Of a stretch of 64,000 nt of DNA, positions 17,139-27,416 are shown piece by piece (positions within the stretch are counted from its first letter, which is position 1; every line of letters begins with the position of its first letter). The stretch spans positions 497,166 to 561,165 of the forward strand of contig NZ_LT575483.1 of the NCBI RefSeq assembly GCF_900086705.1, written 5' to 3'. The notes under the pieces were generated by a model. It had not been told where the DNA came from and did not search any database. It saw only the letters and a program-made list of their open reading frames with translations. Both the position numbers and the translations under genes were made by a program. This DNA is from Massilibacillus massiliensis. GTDB taxonomy: Bacteria; Bacillota; Negativicutes; FLKF01.

Positions 17139-19514
17139 TTATTTTTTTATAAAAGTATCGACATCCAGACGTTGACCGTCACAAGTAAAAACAATTGCCC
17201 CTAACTGATCCGTCCTAAAAACTTTAATCTCGTTTTTAGCTAACCGCTCCAATACCTCTTTGTGAGGATGTCCAAACTTATTATTTGACCCAACGGAAAC
17301 AACCGCATAGCTAGGTGAAACCTTTTGAATAAACTCTAGCGTTGAAGATGTTTTAGACCCATGATGTCCCACTTTTAATACTGTACTTTCTATATCTTTA
17401 TCACTTTTTAAAAGTTCTTTTTCGCCATTTGCATCTAAGTCCCCTGTAATTAAAAAATTTTGTTTTCCATAGGTAAGCTTAAATACATTGGAAGCTTCAT
17501 TCCCCGTACCTGATTTATCGGCATCCATTGCTTGTAAAACTTCTACTCGTACACCATCTAATATAAAAGTCTGCCCCTGATAAGCGGATACAAACGAAGC
17601 AACTTTTTGTAAATTCGTTTTAAATACGCTTGCATACGCCTGCCGATTTTCATTTGCTACAATAATATGTTTCACTGGAAAATGTCTAAGAATCGCCGCA
17701 GCTCCACCGGCATGATCTTCATGCACATGGGTAAGCAACAGATACTCTACTTCTCTCACACCGTAATGCTTAAGATATGGAACCACAACCCTTTCACCAA
17801 CATCGAAATCGCTCAATGCCGAAAGAACGCCCCCCGTATCAATGACCATTGCCTTGCCATGTGCGGTTGTTAAAAGCATCGCATCGCCCTGTCCAACATC
17901 GATAAAATGCAATCGAATTTTTCTATCTTGCTGCCAATAAAAAAGGCCACTTATACAAAAAAGAACACCAAAAACAACGATAATAACTTTATAAACGCTT
18001 CGGTATTTCGCAATAAAATTTTTATATTTACCATGAAAGCCTGCAAAACTACAAGCTAGAATAAGATAATAAACCAAGCCGCTAAAAACACCCATGGTCG
18101 GTATATAGATAAAACCGCCAGGAATTGCTGCAATAGCACTTGTAATATAGTATACAAGGCCTATCATCATACTACAAGCAACAAATAAAAGCTTTTGTAA
18201 TATTGGAAATATACATCCCAATATTACACCAGTTAAACCTAAAATAATCATGACCTCAATGATCGGTACCGCAATAAGATTAGCCAGCAACGCACTCATA
18301 GAGACTCCATTGAAATACCACGCTAAAAAAGGTAATACACTACACTGTGCTGCAATCGTCACAGATAAATTTATTGCAATAAAACGATTCAATCGCACCA
18401 GAAAACTACCTATGATAGGCGACAAATATAATAGCCCAGCTGTCGCTGCGAACGAAAGCTGAAAACTAATATCATAGATCAGTTGGGGCTGTACCACCAA
18501 CATAATAAGCCCAACAAAGGCAAGTGCAATGCCACTGTCTTTTTCTCGCTTCAATGCAAGCGCAACAAAAGTAATAATTCCCATCGCTGCAGACCGTATG
18601 ACTGGTGGTACACAACCGGAAAACACTGCATAACCAATGATACTACTACTCACAAACATAGCTGCATATGCAGGGCGCAGCCTCAAAACACCGGCAATTT
18701 TCTGCATCGTAGCGGCTAATAATGCAATATGTGAACCCGATACAGATAAAATATGTATAATTCCCGTTGCAGTAAATGCTGCAACCAGTTCGGGCTTAAT
18801 TCCTTCATATCCGCCAAACAGCATCGCAAATAATAATGCCGCATCTTGCTTCGGCATACCATGTTCCATTGCAGTGCGTAAATTATTTCTCACGCGATCA
18901 ATCATGCGATAGAAATTATCTTTCTCATCCGCCGTTACAATAACCCCATCTTTAACGCCCTTAAATTTTGCTGTAATGCCTTGCCGTTGGAGCATAGCAA
19001 CTGTATCAATCAATCCCGGATTTTGATAACCATGCAACCCCTGCAGTTCACCGCGAACCAGCACTTTATCACCATATTGAGCAATTGGACGCTCTGGTTT
19101 TTGTGTAACTTGCACCACGACTTTTCCACTAACCGACTTCTGGTGTCGATTTGTTTCTAACGTTTCCGCTTCTACCACATAACGTATATAAATAGTTTCG
19201 CCATTCTCTTGTACACGAGGTGTGTCTACGACCCGCCCACCCATTTTACCTGACTGCCCTATCTCATGACCAATATCATTCACTCCAACTGCTAAACCAT
19301 GTATACAACGTAAAAAACCTAACAAGAAGAACAACAACAGGATGCCATAGTAAACAGACTTTTTCTCAAAATAAAGAGAAATTCCACTACTTAAAAATGA
19401 AATTGCAACAAGCCCATAAAGAATATTAAGCGGCAGATCAAAATAACCAGCACAAAAAATTCCCATAATAAATACACCCAATAAACAATTTACAAAAATA
19501 AGTGGATTTTTCAT
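17139..19514 (-). CDS. comEC: DNA uptake channel ComEC/Rec2
   Basis: ComEC forms the inner-membrane channel for single-stranded DNA in natural transformation. The 791-aa protein shows N-terminal membrane helices and an OB-like soluble domain, the central competence domain with HILSVSGSHIALL, and a C-terminal metallo-beta-lactamase domain with HVHEDHAGG and GHHGSKTSS. Full length and intact, so a working uptake channel is plausible. It begins three bases after the comEA stop and shares its promoter. Confidence 0.95.
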   Translation of the reverse strand: MKNPLIFVNCLLGVFIMGIFCAGYFDLPLNILYGLVAISFLSSGISLYFEKKSVYYGILLLFFLLGFLRCIHGLAVGVNDIGHEIGQSGKMGGRVVDTPRVQENGETIYIRYVVEAETLETNRHQKSVSGKVVVQVTQKPERPIAQYGDKVLVRGELQGLHGYQNPGLIDTVAMLQRQGITAKFKGVKDGVIVTADEKDNFYRMIDRVRNNLRTAMEHGMPKQDAALLFAMLFGGYEGIKPELVAAFTATGIIHILSVSGSHIALLAATMQKIAGVLRLRPAYAAMFVSSSIIGYAVFSGCVPPVIRSAAMGIITFVALALKREKDSGIALAFVGLIMLVVQPQLIYDISFQLSFAATAGLLYLSPIIGSFLVRLNRFIAINLSVTIAAQCSVLPFLAWYFNGVSMSALLANLIAVPIIEVMIILGLTGVILGCIFPILQKLLFVACSMMIGLVYYITSAIAAIPGGFIYIPTMGVFSGLVYYLILACSFAGFHGKYKNFIAKYRSVYKVIIVVFGVLFCISGLFYWQQDRKIRLHFIDVGQGDAMLLTTAHGKAMVIDTGGVLSALSDFDVGERVVVPYLKHYGVREVEYLLLTHVHEDHAGGAAAILRHFPVKHIIVANENRQAYASVFKTNLQKVASFVSAYQGQTFILDGVRVEVLQAMDADKSGTGNEASNVFKLTYGKQNFLITGDLDANGEKELLKSDKDIESTVLKVGHHGSKTSSTLEFIQKVSPSYAVVSVGSNNKFGHPHKEVLERLAKNEIKVFRTDQLGAIVFTCDGQRLDVDTFIKK

Positions 19515-19517
19515 CTT

Positions 19518-20099
19518 CTAAATCGTTATATGATCAGCAAGTTTCTTAAACTTTGCCTCACCAATGCCCCTGATATTTTTTAAATCTTCAATCGTCTTAA
19601 ACTGCCCTTCCGTTTTACGATACTCTATAATTGCCGCAGCTGTAGCCGGACCAACCCCCGGAAGCTTATCTAACTCCGCTTGATCTGCTGTATTAATATT
19701 AATCTTTCCTCCACTAGAAGGATTGTCTGCCCCATCCATCCCCTTTGTTTTTGTATCCATCTGCTCCAATACAAGCTTCTTTTCCGGCACATGGATTTGG
19801 CTGCCATCTGTTATCTTTTGTGCCATATTAATTTTTCCCGCATCTGCTGTCGTCAGCAAACCACCGCAAGCTTCAATCGCTTCAACAACCCTAGCACTCT
19901 GCTTTATTTTTAAAACTCCCGGTTTATTGACAGCACCGGATACATAAATTGTAATCATTTCATCAGCAACCTGTTCTTTCTTGCCGCCTCCATCTAATTC
20001 CATAACCTGATCTTTTTCATAAAATCCATACAGACTCCCTGCAATAATTACCGTCGCTAGTAATAAAAATATCCATAGAGAACGCTTATGAATCGGCAC
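19518..20099 (-). CDS. comEA: DNA receptor ComEA
   Basis: ComEA binds incoming double-stranded DNA outside the inner membrane. The protein has an N-terminal membrane anchor (residues about 8-26), a SLBB-type domain (ITIYVSGAVNKPGVL) and a C-terminal helix-hairpin-helix pair (KININTADQAELDKLPGVGPATAAAIIEYR; ranges given by motif positions about 131-160). It starts at GTG after GGGAG. A perfect sigma-H-like promoter lies 34 bases upstream. Followed at once by comEC. Confidence 0.94.
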   Translation of the reverse strand: MPIHKRSLWIFLLLATVIIAGSLYGFYEKDQVMELDGGGKKEQVADEMITIYVSGAVNKPGVLKIKQSARVVEAIEACGGLLTTADAGKINMAQKITDGSQIHVPEKKLVLEQMDTKTKGMDGADNPSSGGKININTADQAELDKLPGVGPATAAAIIEYRKTEGQFKTIEDLKNIRGIGEAKFKKLADHITI

Positions 20100-20132
20100 A
20101 GCAAATCACTCCCACACTTTCATTATCGAAAA

Positions 20133-20161
20133 TAATTCGCCATATTTTTACATTTTCCTTT
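20133..20161 (-). promoter_or_regulatory. Sigma-H-like promoter of comEA-comEC
   Basis: Minus strand AAAGGAAAA, 11 bases, GGCGAATTA: a complete match to RNAGGAWWW-N11-RNNGAATWW. The rest of the 20100-20396 gap is AT-rich; I see no gene and only weak promoter-like sequence for the plus-strand GT9 gene. Confidence 0.65.
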
Positions 20162-20396
20162 TCATTATAGAAAAATCATTCTTTTAATTTTATATTTCAT
20201 ACTTTTATCATTGATCTTGCAAATTGCAAAACTCATTCGACAAATTTATATAATATAATTGATATTCTTTCATAAGTTTGCTATCCTTAATGGTATTGTA
20301 TATTTTTATAGCAAACTTCAAATAATGAAAATATAGGAATTTTTGATTTATTAAATACAATGAAACGATAAAATAATAGAAAGCTTGGGCATATAA

Positions 20397-21440
20397 ATGT
20401 TACATAACAAACGTATTTTAATTGTCCGTTTAAGCTCCATTGGTGATGTTCTACATGCTACACCAGTTGCAAGAGCCTTGAAAGAAGCCTATCCAACCTG
20501 CCATATTACTTGGATCGTAAGTAAAACTTCAGCGAATTTACTCACAGATAATCCCTATATTGATCAAATCTACATTTGGTCTCGTGAAGAACTTGAGCAA
20601 GCCGCAGCGCACTTTCAACTCAGCCAATTACAAAAACTATGGCGACAATTAAAAGATTTTTACATACAAAATCATTTTGATATCGTCCTTGATATTCACG
20701 GACTATTTCTGAGTGGTTTTATCACTGCTTATAGCAAAGCACCAAAACGTATTGGAATGGCAAACACACGCGAACTAAATCGTTTTTTCATGACTGAACA
20801 AGCCCCAGAGCTTCTTTCAGCACACGTAATTAAACGATATTTATCCGTGCTATTACCTCTACATATCCAAACAACCGATTATCAGATGACATTATGTTTA
20901 AATGACGCTCTACATACCTTTGCTAAAGATTTTCTTCGTAGAAAAAATGTAAATCCATCAAAAAAATTACTGATGATTAATCCGAAAACAAGTTGGGAAA
21001 GTAAAAATTGGGGAAACAAAAATTTCGCTAACTTTATCAACTTGCTCTCACCAAATATTCAGATTTTACTATGCGGCAGCAAACAAGATCAACAAGATGT
21101 TGACGAAATTATAAAACGATGCAATACACCTTTATTAAATGCAGCAGGACAAACATCGTTGTTAGAACTTGCAGCTTTAATTTGTCAAACTGATTTGGTC
21201 TTGACTGGAGACACGGGAACGCTGCATATAGCAACTGCGTTGCATAAACCAACGGTCAGCCTATGGGGACCAACAAGACCAGAGCAATATGGGCCGCTCG
21301 AACCTGGTCATACGATTATACAAAGCAACCACACTTGTACAGCATGCCATAAAACAAAATGCCCTAAAAAAGACAATGTTTGTATGAAAACGATTTCACC
21401 CCAATTTGTTGCGGATAAAATTAATGCTTTGCTTTCATAG
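20397..21440 (+). CDS. Glycosyltransferase family 9 (heptosyltransferase-type)
   Basis: A WaaC/WaaF-like enzyme that would transfer an ADP-heptose-type sugar to the lipopolysaccharide core. Typical motifs are the N-terminal KRILIVRLSSIGDVLHATPV and the C-terminal donor-site region LTGDTGTLHIATAL followed by SLWGPTRPEQYGP. A cysteine pair near the end (CTACHKTKCPKKDNVC) also occurs in family members. It supports an outer membrane with LPS. The ribosome-binding site is weak, so the start is the least certain part. It is monocistronic on the plus strand. Confidence 0.88.
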   Translation: MLHNKRILIVRLSSIGDVLHATPVARALKEAYPTCHITWIVSKTSANLLTDNPYIDQIYIWSREELEQAAAHFQLSQLQKLWRQLKDFYIQNHFDIVLDIHGLFLSGFITAYSKAPKRIGMANTRELNRFFMTEQAPELLSAHVIKRYLSVLLPLHIQTTDYQMTLCLNDALHTFAKDFLRRKNVNPSKKLLMINPKTSWESKNWGNKNFANFINLLSPNIQILLCGSKQDQQDVDEIIKRCNTPLLNAAGQTSLLELAALICQTDLVLTGDTGTLHIATALHKPTVSLWGPTRPEQYGPLEPGHTIIQSNHTCTACHKTKCPKKDNVCMKTISPQFVADKINALLS

Positions 21441-21477
21441 ACCTGAATTGCTTCGAGAAAATTTTATATCATCGTCA

Positions 21478-21524
21478 AAAAAGTGGTATAAAGCAGCTTT
21501 CTTCACTGCTTTATACCACTTTTA
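21478..21524. terminator. Bidirectional terminator between GT9 and leuS
   Basis: A stem of 18 to 19 bp (core AAGTGGTATAAAGCAG with CTGCTTTATACCACTT) flanked by A-rich and T-rich tails, serving the convergent GT9 (+) and leuS (-) genes. Confidence 0.9.
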
Positions 21525-21526
21525 CT

Positions 21527-24007
21527 TTATTTTATAACGATATTCACTAACTTTTTAGGCACACAGATCACTTTTATCACAGTTTTTCCAGTAAGGAACT
21601 CCTGTACTTTTGGCTGCTCCATTGCTTTTTCTTCTAGATCTTTTGCATTTAAATTCGCAGGCACAACAATTTTATCACGAATCTTGCCATTGATTTGCAA
21701 TACCACTTCTACTTCATCAAGAACGGTTGCATCTGCATTGTATTCAGGCCAGTTTGCTTTATGAATACTGCCTTCTCCAATCACTTCATGCCAAAGTTCT
21801 TCTGTCATATGCGGTGCAAAAGGTGCAAGAAGCTTTAACAAAGAAGAAATGACTTCACGAATTAAACTTGCATTTAAGGTTTCATTTCTATCTTTTATCG
21901 TATAAATTGTATTGACCAATTCCATAATCGCACTAATTGCAGTATTAAAGTTAAATCGATTGCCAATATCCTCTGTCACTTTTTTTATTGTCGTATGAAG
22001 GACACGTCTTAATTCCTTTTCATCCTTTGTCAGTGTACTTACATCATACTGTTCTTCGCCATGGGATACACACGCTGAAAAATGATCTACAATACGCCAA
22101 ACTCTGCCTAAAAAGCGAAAGGCGCCTTCGACACCTTGGTCACTCCATTCCAGATCACGTTCAGGCGGTGCGGCAAATAAAATAAATAATCGAGCAGTAT
22201 CAGCACCATACTTACCAATAATTTCTTCCGGCGACACAACATTGCCTTTTGACTTTGACATCTTAGAACCATCTTTAATGACCATGCCCTGCGTCAATAA
22301 ATTTTTAAATGGTTCGTTAAAATTCACAACTCCAGCATCTTTCAACACTTTCGTAAAAAAGCGTGAATATAACAAATGTAAAATTGCATGTTCAATACCA
22401 CCAATGTATTGATCTACCGGCATCCAATAGTTTGCCTTTTCACTGTCAAAAGGAAGTGCTGCGTTTTTTGGATCTGTATACCGCATATAATACCAGGAAG
22501 AACAAATGAATGTATCCATCGTATCCGTCTCGCGACGCGCTTTTTTCCCGCATTTCGGGCAAGTGCAATTAACAAATTCTTCAACTTGTGCAAGCGGTGA
22601 TACTGCGCCAGCTTCAAACTTTACATTTTTCGGTAGCATAACTGGTAGTTCGTTTTCTGGAACTGGTACGATGCCACAGTCTGGACAATAGATGATTGGA
22701 ATAGGGGCGCCCCAGTAACGCTGACGAGATACTAACCAATCACGTAAACGATAATTTACTCGTTTCTGTCCTATTTCATTCTGATCCAGCCAGTCTAAAA
22801 TGGCCAATTTCGCTGTTTCGGTATCCATTCCACTAAACGTACCGGAATTCACCAAAGTCCCGGCTTCGGTATAAGCTCCAGTCATCGCTTTAACATCTAA
22901 AGTGCCTTCTGCATTATTCACAACCAATTTTTTCGGCAAATTATATTTTGTTGCAAAAGCCCAATCGCGTTCATCATGGGTTGGAACTCCCATAACTGCA
23001 CCTGTTCCATATTCAAACAATACATAATTTGCAATCCAAATCGGTACTTGTTCTCCATTAAATGGATTGACTGCATAAGCACCAGTAAAAATTCCTTCTT
23101 TTTCAGTTTCACTCGATGTACGATCAAGCTCACTTTGATTACGAACCTTCTCAATAAAAGCACGAACTTCTTTTTCATTTTTCTTGCCGTTAATTAATTT
23201 TTCAACTAATGGATGTTCTGCTGCAAGCACAACATAGCTCACACCAAAAACGGTATGTTGGCAGGTCGTATATACAGGAATCTTCTCACTGAATTCTGGA
23301 ACATCAAAGCTAAATTCCGCTCCTTGGCTACGGCCAATCCAATTTTCCTGCATCGTTTTTACACGCTCAGGCCATCCTTTTAACTCCTTTAAATCCTCTA
23401 ATAAAACATCGGCATAGTCTGTAATTTTAAAGAACCATTGCTCCAAGTCCTTCTTCACTACATCACTATCACACCGCCAACACTGACCATCAATGACTTG
23501 CTCATTTGCAAGTACAGTATTACATTGATTGCACCAATTCACAGAAGCTTTTTTCTTGTAAGCTAATCCACGTTTATAAAATAATAAAAATAACCATTGC
23601 GTCCAACGATAATACTCTGGTGTACAAGTTGCAACTTCACGTTCCCAATCATATGATAGACCAATTTGACGTTGCTGACGTTTCATATTTTCAATGTTGG
23701 AAAACGTCCAATCGGCAGGCTGAATACCATGTTTAATGGCAGCATTTTCTGCTGGCATACCAAAAGCATCAAACCCCATCGGATGCAAGACACTATACCC
23801 TTGCATCACTTTGTACCGAGCAATTACGTCACCAATAGAGTAATTACGAACATGTCCCATATGTAAATTTCCCGATGGATATGGAAACATTTCAAGTACA
23901 TAGTATTCAGGCTTATTTCTATCTAATTCTGTCTTAAAAGCACCGTCGTGTAGCCACTTTTCCTGCCATTTACTCTCAATCTCTTGCGGTGAATATCTTT
24001 CGTTCAT
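21527..24007 (-). CDS. leuS: Leucyl-tRNA synthetase
   Basis: Class I synthetase charging tRNA-Leu. The HIGH motif is HMGH at residues 49-52 and KMSKS lies in [16 protein letters not shown] zinc-site cysteine group is near residues 158-180 ([21 protein letters not shown] by position) and the editing domain contains the [15 protein letters not shown] block. 826 aa is complete. Expression is controlled by the T-box leader just upstream. Confidence 0.98.
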   Translation of the reverse strand: MNERYSPQEIESKWQEKWLHDGAFKTELDRNKPEYYVLEMFPYPSGNLHMGHVRNYSIGDVIARYKVMQGYSVLHPMGFDAFGMPAENAAIKHGIQPADWTFSNIENMKRQQRQIGLSYDWEREVATCTPEYYRWTQWLFLLFYKRGLAYKKKASVNWCNQCNTVLANEQVIDGQCWRCDSDVVKKDLEQWFFKITDYADVLLEDLKELKGWPERVKTMQENWIGRSQGAEFSFDVPEFSEKIPVYTTCQHTVFGVSYVVLAAEHPLVEKLINGKKNEKEVRAFIEKVRNQSELDRTSSETEKEGIFTGAYAVNPFNGEQVPIWIANYVLFEYGTGAVMGVPTHDERDWAFATKYNLPKKLVVNNAEGTLDVKAMTGAYTEAGTLVNSGTFSGMDTETAKLAILDWLDQNEIGQKRVNYRLRDWLVSRQRYWGAPIPIIYCPDCGIVPVPENELPVMLPKNVKFEAGAVSPLAQVEEFVNCTCPKCGKKARRETDTMDTFICSSWYYMRYTDPKNAALPFDSEKANYWMPVDQYIGGIEHAILHLLYSRFFTKVLKDAGVVNFNEPFKNLLTQGMVIKDGSKMSKSKGNVVSPEEIIGKYGADTARLFILFAAPPERDLEWSDQGVEGAFRFLGRVWRIVDHFSACVSHGEEQYDVSTLTKDEKELRRVLHTTIKKVTEDIGNRFNFNTAISAIMELVNTIYTIKDRNETLNASLIREVISSLLKLLAPFAPHMTEELWHEVIGEGSIHKANWPEYNADATVLDEVEVVLQINGKIRDKIVVPANLNAKDLEEKAMEQPKVQEFLTGKTVIKVICVPKKLVNIVIK

Positions 24008-24064
24008 CCTCGTGCCTCCTCAAAATATTTAGCAATCTTAAACGCTAATTCTATAAAATAATTC

Positions 24065-24300
24065 AAAAAAAACAAAACGCCCTTGGCATAAGCCAGGGAC
24101 GATTATATCGCGGTACCACCCTGATTGATGATCATCACTTAGTTGACCACCCTCTCTTTTTTCACAACTTCTGTAGCAAGTTCAATAAAATTACAGATTG
24201 GCTCACATCAACCGCCAATTTTCTGAGACTGCTCTTCTCATCTACTACTCTACATCATCAGTTTATTATACTTAATCTATAAATCATCATAATGATCACA
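24065..24300 (-). promoter_or_regulatory. leuS leader: T-box riboswitch leader of leuS
   Basis: The minus strand carries the T-box core AGGGTGGTACCGCG (24109-24122), followed by a terminator hairpin (arms 24078-24087 and 24092-24101) and a run of T's. Such leaders sense uncharged tRNA. In the 5' part a GAA-CTT-GCT segment puts CTT (24178-24180) where a leucine specifier codon is expected. The CTT assignment is inferred from the local pattern; the T-box and terminator are direct observations. Confidence 0.93.
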
Positions 24301-24315
24301 AAATTACTAATTCTC

Positions 24316-24345
24316 ATTATAGCGTATTCAATCTTTTAAAGTCAA
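24316..24345 (-). promoter_or_regulatory. Sigma-A promoter of the leuS T-box transcript
   Basis: Minus strand TTGACT (24340-24345), 18-base spacer, TATAAT (24316-24321), just upstream of the T-box leader. Confidence 0.8.
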
Positions 24346-24444
24346 CATTCTCGTAGGATTTTCACCCCAGAGCAAACAACTTCGTTCTGTTCTATATTTC
24401 TCATCCCTGCATAAAATTTATTAATCCCATAAGGAGGCGATCTT

Positions 24445-24840
24445 ATGTACAAATTTATTATTGGCAATGTCAGAATCAGTGTCATTGATGATAGTATTTC
24501 ACATGACCAAGCGATCAATGCAGCAAGACAAGCTATTTTAACAGCAAATTCTGAAAATAAATTACTTAGTCATATCGAACTCAATGCATCGGATGATGGC
24601 ATAGAAGTAAATACGACTGAAAAACAAGGTACAAAATTACTGCGAAAGAGCTTAAAACAAAGTTTACTTGACGGTATGTTAAATGCAGTTCAAGAAAAAC
24701 TTTTACCAAGCGATACTTACAGTGCGAAAGATACTTGGTATGATAGCGATACCGGACAAGAATGGCACGGAGGTGTCGTCAGCGAAGCAAAAGAAGAAAT
24801 ATTAAAATCCTTTGAAGAATGGTCTGCTGCAACCAAATAA
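24445..24840 (+). CDS. Hypothetical protein, 131 aa
   Basis: I do not recognise this family. The gene has a good ribosome-binding site (AAGGAGG, eight or so bases before ATG), so it is likely real. The product is soluble and acidic, with no signal peptide or membrane segment; an N-terminal beta-like stretch (MYKFIIGNVRISVIDDS) leads into a helix, and the C-terminal part has a Trp/Tyr/Gly-rich segment (DTWYDSDTGQEWHGG). It stands alone between leuS (divergent) and an MFS gene, and a very long hairpin follows it. Confidence 0.7.
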   Translation: MYKFIIGNVRISVIDDSISHDQAINAARQAILTANSENKLLSHIELNASDDGIEVNTTEKQGTKLLRKSLKQSLLDGMLNAVQEKLLPSDTYSAKDTWYDSDTGQEWHGGVVSEAKEEILKSFEEWSAATK

Positions 24841-24888
24841 TCCTTTTACAAATACCATCCGTCCATACTTTTACCTCTTTCATCCTAA

Positions 24889-24956
24889 AAGGTCTGTCAT
24901 ATTGAGAAATACCTTTGCCTTAACAGGCAACGGTATTTCTCAATATGACAGACCTT
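24889..24956 (+). terminator. Very long perfect hairpin after the 131-aa gene
   Basis: Two 25-base arms (24889-24913 and 24932-24956) are perfectly complementary, with an inner TTGCC/GGCAA stem and a 6-base loop; AATTTTATTT follows. It probably ends the upstream gene but is far longer than a terminator needs. In the 24841-25177 gap I see nothing else except a weak copy of the sigma-H -35 region at about 25067-25082. Confidence 0.65.
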
Positions 24957-25177
24957 AATTTTATTTAGATACTTCTTGGTATATAAAGCAAGTGCAGTTC
25001 CACTGCATCTTAGTTGTAAAAAATTCAAAAACAATTTTATCTGCTCATCTTTGTGAAATTTATGCATTGCAGAATTATATAGTAGACTTATGATTTATTA
25101 TCATATATATTATACAAAGAATCCCAAATCAATAATCTACTCAAAAAATGACATAAATATAATGGAGATGCTACCAT

Positions 25178-26377
25178 ATGCAAACTAAAAGATCCCAGTC
25201 CATCATCGTTATATCTTTCATTACCGCATCATGCCTCATAGGAGATTCTATGCTTTACGTGGTCTTACCAACACATTGGAAAGACATGGGATTAGACTCT
25301 TTATGGCAAGTCGGAATTATTTTATCTGTAAATCGGCTGGTACGCCTGCCACTCAATCCCTTCGTCAGCTATTTATATAAAAAATTAAGTGCGCGAACTG
25401 GAATTTTAATTGCTATATTTTTAACCGTGTTAACGACAAGCAGTTATGGTATCATCTCTAATTTTCTTTTATTTATTTTGGTTCGCTGTCTCTGGGGGCT
25501 AGCCTGGACGTTTTTACGATTAGGTGCATACTTTACAATTCTTGATATCGCTACAGATCTCAATCGTGGCAAATTAATGGGTTTATATAATGGTCTTTAC
25601 CGACTCGGTAGCCTTTTCGGTATGCTGCTAGGCGGGTTTCTATCCGATATCATCGGGGTACGCAGTACAGCGCTTTGGTTTGCAGCACTTTCAGCATGCT
25701 GTATTCCCGTTGTCTTCTTCTGCGTAAAAAAATCATCTAAAGGAATGATTGCTGAAGCAGCGAAAAAAGAAGTACAATTTTCATTTTTTAAAAATTTAGA
25801 TATTCTTTCCATCCTATGTGTAGGCATGCTGATTGCTATGATCTATCAAGGGATGTTTACCTCAACATTAAGTTACTTAATTGAAATCCACAATACCTCT
25901 GCAATCTCTTGGGGAAGTTTTCTTATCGGCGCCGCTTCACTAGGTGGAGTCGTACAGGCGATTCGTTGGCTTTGGGAACCATTCCTCGCACCTAAAATAG
26001 GCAGCTTAACAGACGGCATCCACGGGCGCTATCCTTTATTCTTGGTATCAACCGGTATTGCAAGTATTCTCTTTGCCGTCATACCCTTCCAACTACCAAC
26101 TTTGCTATGGTTTTTCTTCATTATGATTCTCCAAATCACAGCAACCTCATTAACAACGATAGCAGACGCATTAGCCGCCGATGCGGCAACAAACTCTGCA
26201 AAAGTGAAAGTTATGACACTATATTCATTGCTCATTGACTTTGGTGCTGCACTAGGCCCTATGCTTGCCTACTTTGCAAACCAATATATCCATCCATATG
26301 CGTCATATTGGGGAGCTTCATTTCTCTTATTTGCGATTACGTTAATCTATGCAACTAAGATAAAGCAACCTACATAG
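25178..26377 (+). CDS. MFS transporter
   Basis: A 399-aa polytopic membrane protein with about twelve hydrophobic segments and a central cytoplasmic loop near residues 185-200 (KKSSKGMIAEAAKKE). The segment LGAYFTILDIATDLNRGKLMGLYNG and the following GSLFGMLLGGFLSD fit a major facilitator superfamily permease. The substrate cannot be inferred: no metabolic gene is adjacent and lgt downstream has its own gap. It starts at ATG after a GGAGATG-type site. Confidence 0.85.
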   Translation: MQTKRSQSIIVISFITASCLIGDSMLYVVLPTHWKDMGLDSLWQVGIILSVNRLVRLPLNPFVSYLYKKLSARTGILIAIFLTVLTTSSYGIISNFLLFILVRCLWGLAWTFLRLGAYFTILDIATDLNRGKLMGLYNGLYRLGSLFGMLLGGFLSDIIGVRSTALWFAALSACCIPVVFFCVKKSSKGMIAEAAKKEVQFSFFKNLDILSILCVGMLIAMIYQGMFTSTLSYLIEIHNTSAISWGSFLIGAASLGGVVQAIRWLWEPFLAPKIGSLTDGIHGRYPLFLVSTGIASILFAVIPFQLPTLLWFFFIMILQITATSLTTIADALAADAATNSAKVKVMTLYSLLIDFGAALGPMLAYFANQYIHPYASYWGASFLLFAITLIYATKIKQPT

Positions 26378-26549
26378 ATTATAGCAAACTTTCCAAACAA
26401 AATTACACCAAATTACATTTGTAGCCGCTTACATAAATGAAATCTGATTTAAAATTCAAGCACGAAAAGTGCTGAATTGCTTATTATAAAATTATCTTCT
26501 ATAATATGAAGCATACCTTTACACAATTTCGAAAATTCTAGGAGGCAAT

Positions 26550-27371
26550 ATGTATCAGTATCTTTTTTTTATTGGGGATTTTCCCATTCGTGCTTATGGC
26601 TTAGTCTTAAGCATGAGTATTATACTCGCTACTGGTGTAGCCTACTTTTTGGCAAAACAGGACGGACGCTGGCATAATCACATTGTGGATATGGGAATCT
26701 ACTGCGGTCTTGGTGGTATCATAGGTGCAAGGTTATGGGATGTGTTCTTTTTTGATTGGGGCTATTATCAACACCATATCACTGAAATTTTTAATGTTTG
26801 GCAAGGGGGCATGGCAATTCAAGGTGGTATCGTGTTGGGAGCAATCGTCGGTATTCTTTATACCAGACATCATAAAATCGATACCTGGGCATTAGCAGAT
26901 ATTATTGCACCTGCTATCATTTTAGGACAAGCGATTGGGCGTATCGCAAATCTTTTAAACGGAGATGCATTTGGTGCACCAACAGGATCGTCTTATGGTA
27001 TTATTTATCCGTCTACTACGCTTGCATATCAAACCTACGGCAATCAACCCTTATGGCCAGCGGAAATTTGGGAAGGTCAAATCGATATTATTATCTTTGC
27101 AATCCTTCTTATTTTCCGTACGACATCTCATGCGAAAGGACAAGTTTTTATTCTTTACACGATGTTGTATTCTTTGGCACGTTTCTTCTTAGAATATTTG
27201 CGTGGCGATTACACAAACCAAGTTTTAGGTCTAACAATCAAATCTGCTCAAATGACGAGTTTGATTGTCTTTTTCATTGGACTTGCATGTTTTATCTACT
27301 GTGGTTACAAACACAAATCAGTACCGCCCTCTGCAGTGACAACGAAAAAAACAAACAAACGCATCAAGTAA
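26550..27371 (+). CDS. lgt: Prolipoprotein diacylglyceryl transferase
   Basis: Lgt is an inner-membrane enzyme that moves a diacylglyceryl group from phosphatidylglycerol to the lipobox cysteine of prolipoproteins. The signature GRIANLLNGDAFGAPT (about residues 130-146) contains the essential arginine-asparagine region, and the RAYGLVLS and GARLWDV motifs are also present. 273 aa with several membrane segments is normal. AGGAGG precedes the ATG. A 19-bp terminator begins at its stop codon. Confidence 0.96.
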   Translation: MYQYLFFIGDFPIRAYGLVLSMSIILATGVAYFLAKQDGRWHNHIVDMGIYCGLGGIIGARLWDVFFFDWGYYQHHITEIFNVWQGGMAIQGGIVLGAIVGILYTRHHKIDTWALADIIAPAIILGQAIGRIANLLNGDAFGAPTGSSYGIIYPSTTLAYQTYGNQPLWPAEIWEGQIDIIIFAILLIFRTTSHAKGQVFILYTMLYSLARFFLEYLRGDYTNQVLGLTIKSAQMTSLIVFFIGLACFIYCGYKHKSVPPSAVTTKKTNKRIK

Positions 27372-27416
27372 ATAAACGGAGTCATTGTACTGCAACATAC
27401 AATGACTCCGTTTATT
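27371..27416. terminator. Bidirectional terminator between lgt and glpP
   Basis: Perfect 19-bp arms (27371-27389 and 27398-27416) with an 8-base loop. The arms reach into both stop codons of the convergent genes lgt and glpP. Confidence 0.9.

Noticed and set aside
20330-20396. Sigma-H-like promoter for the GT9 gene
   Set aside because: ATAGGAATT is present, but there is no GAAT-type -10 at 11-12 bases.
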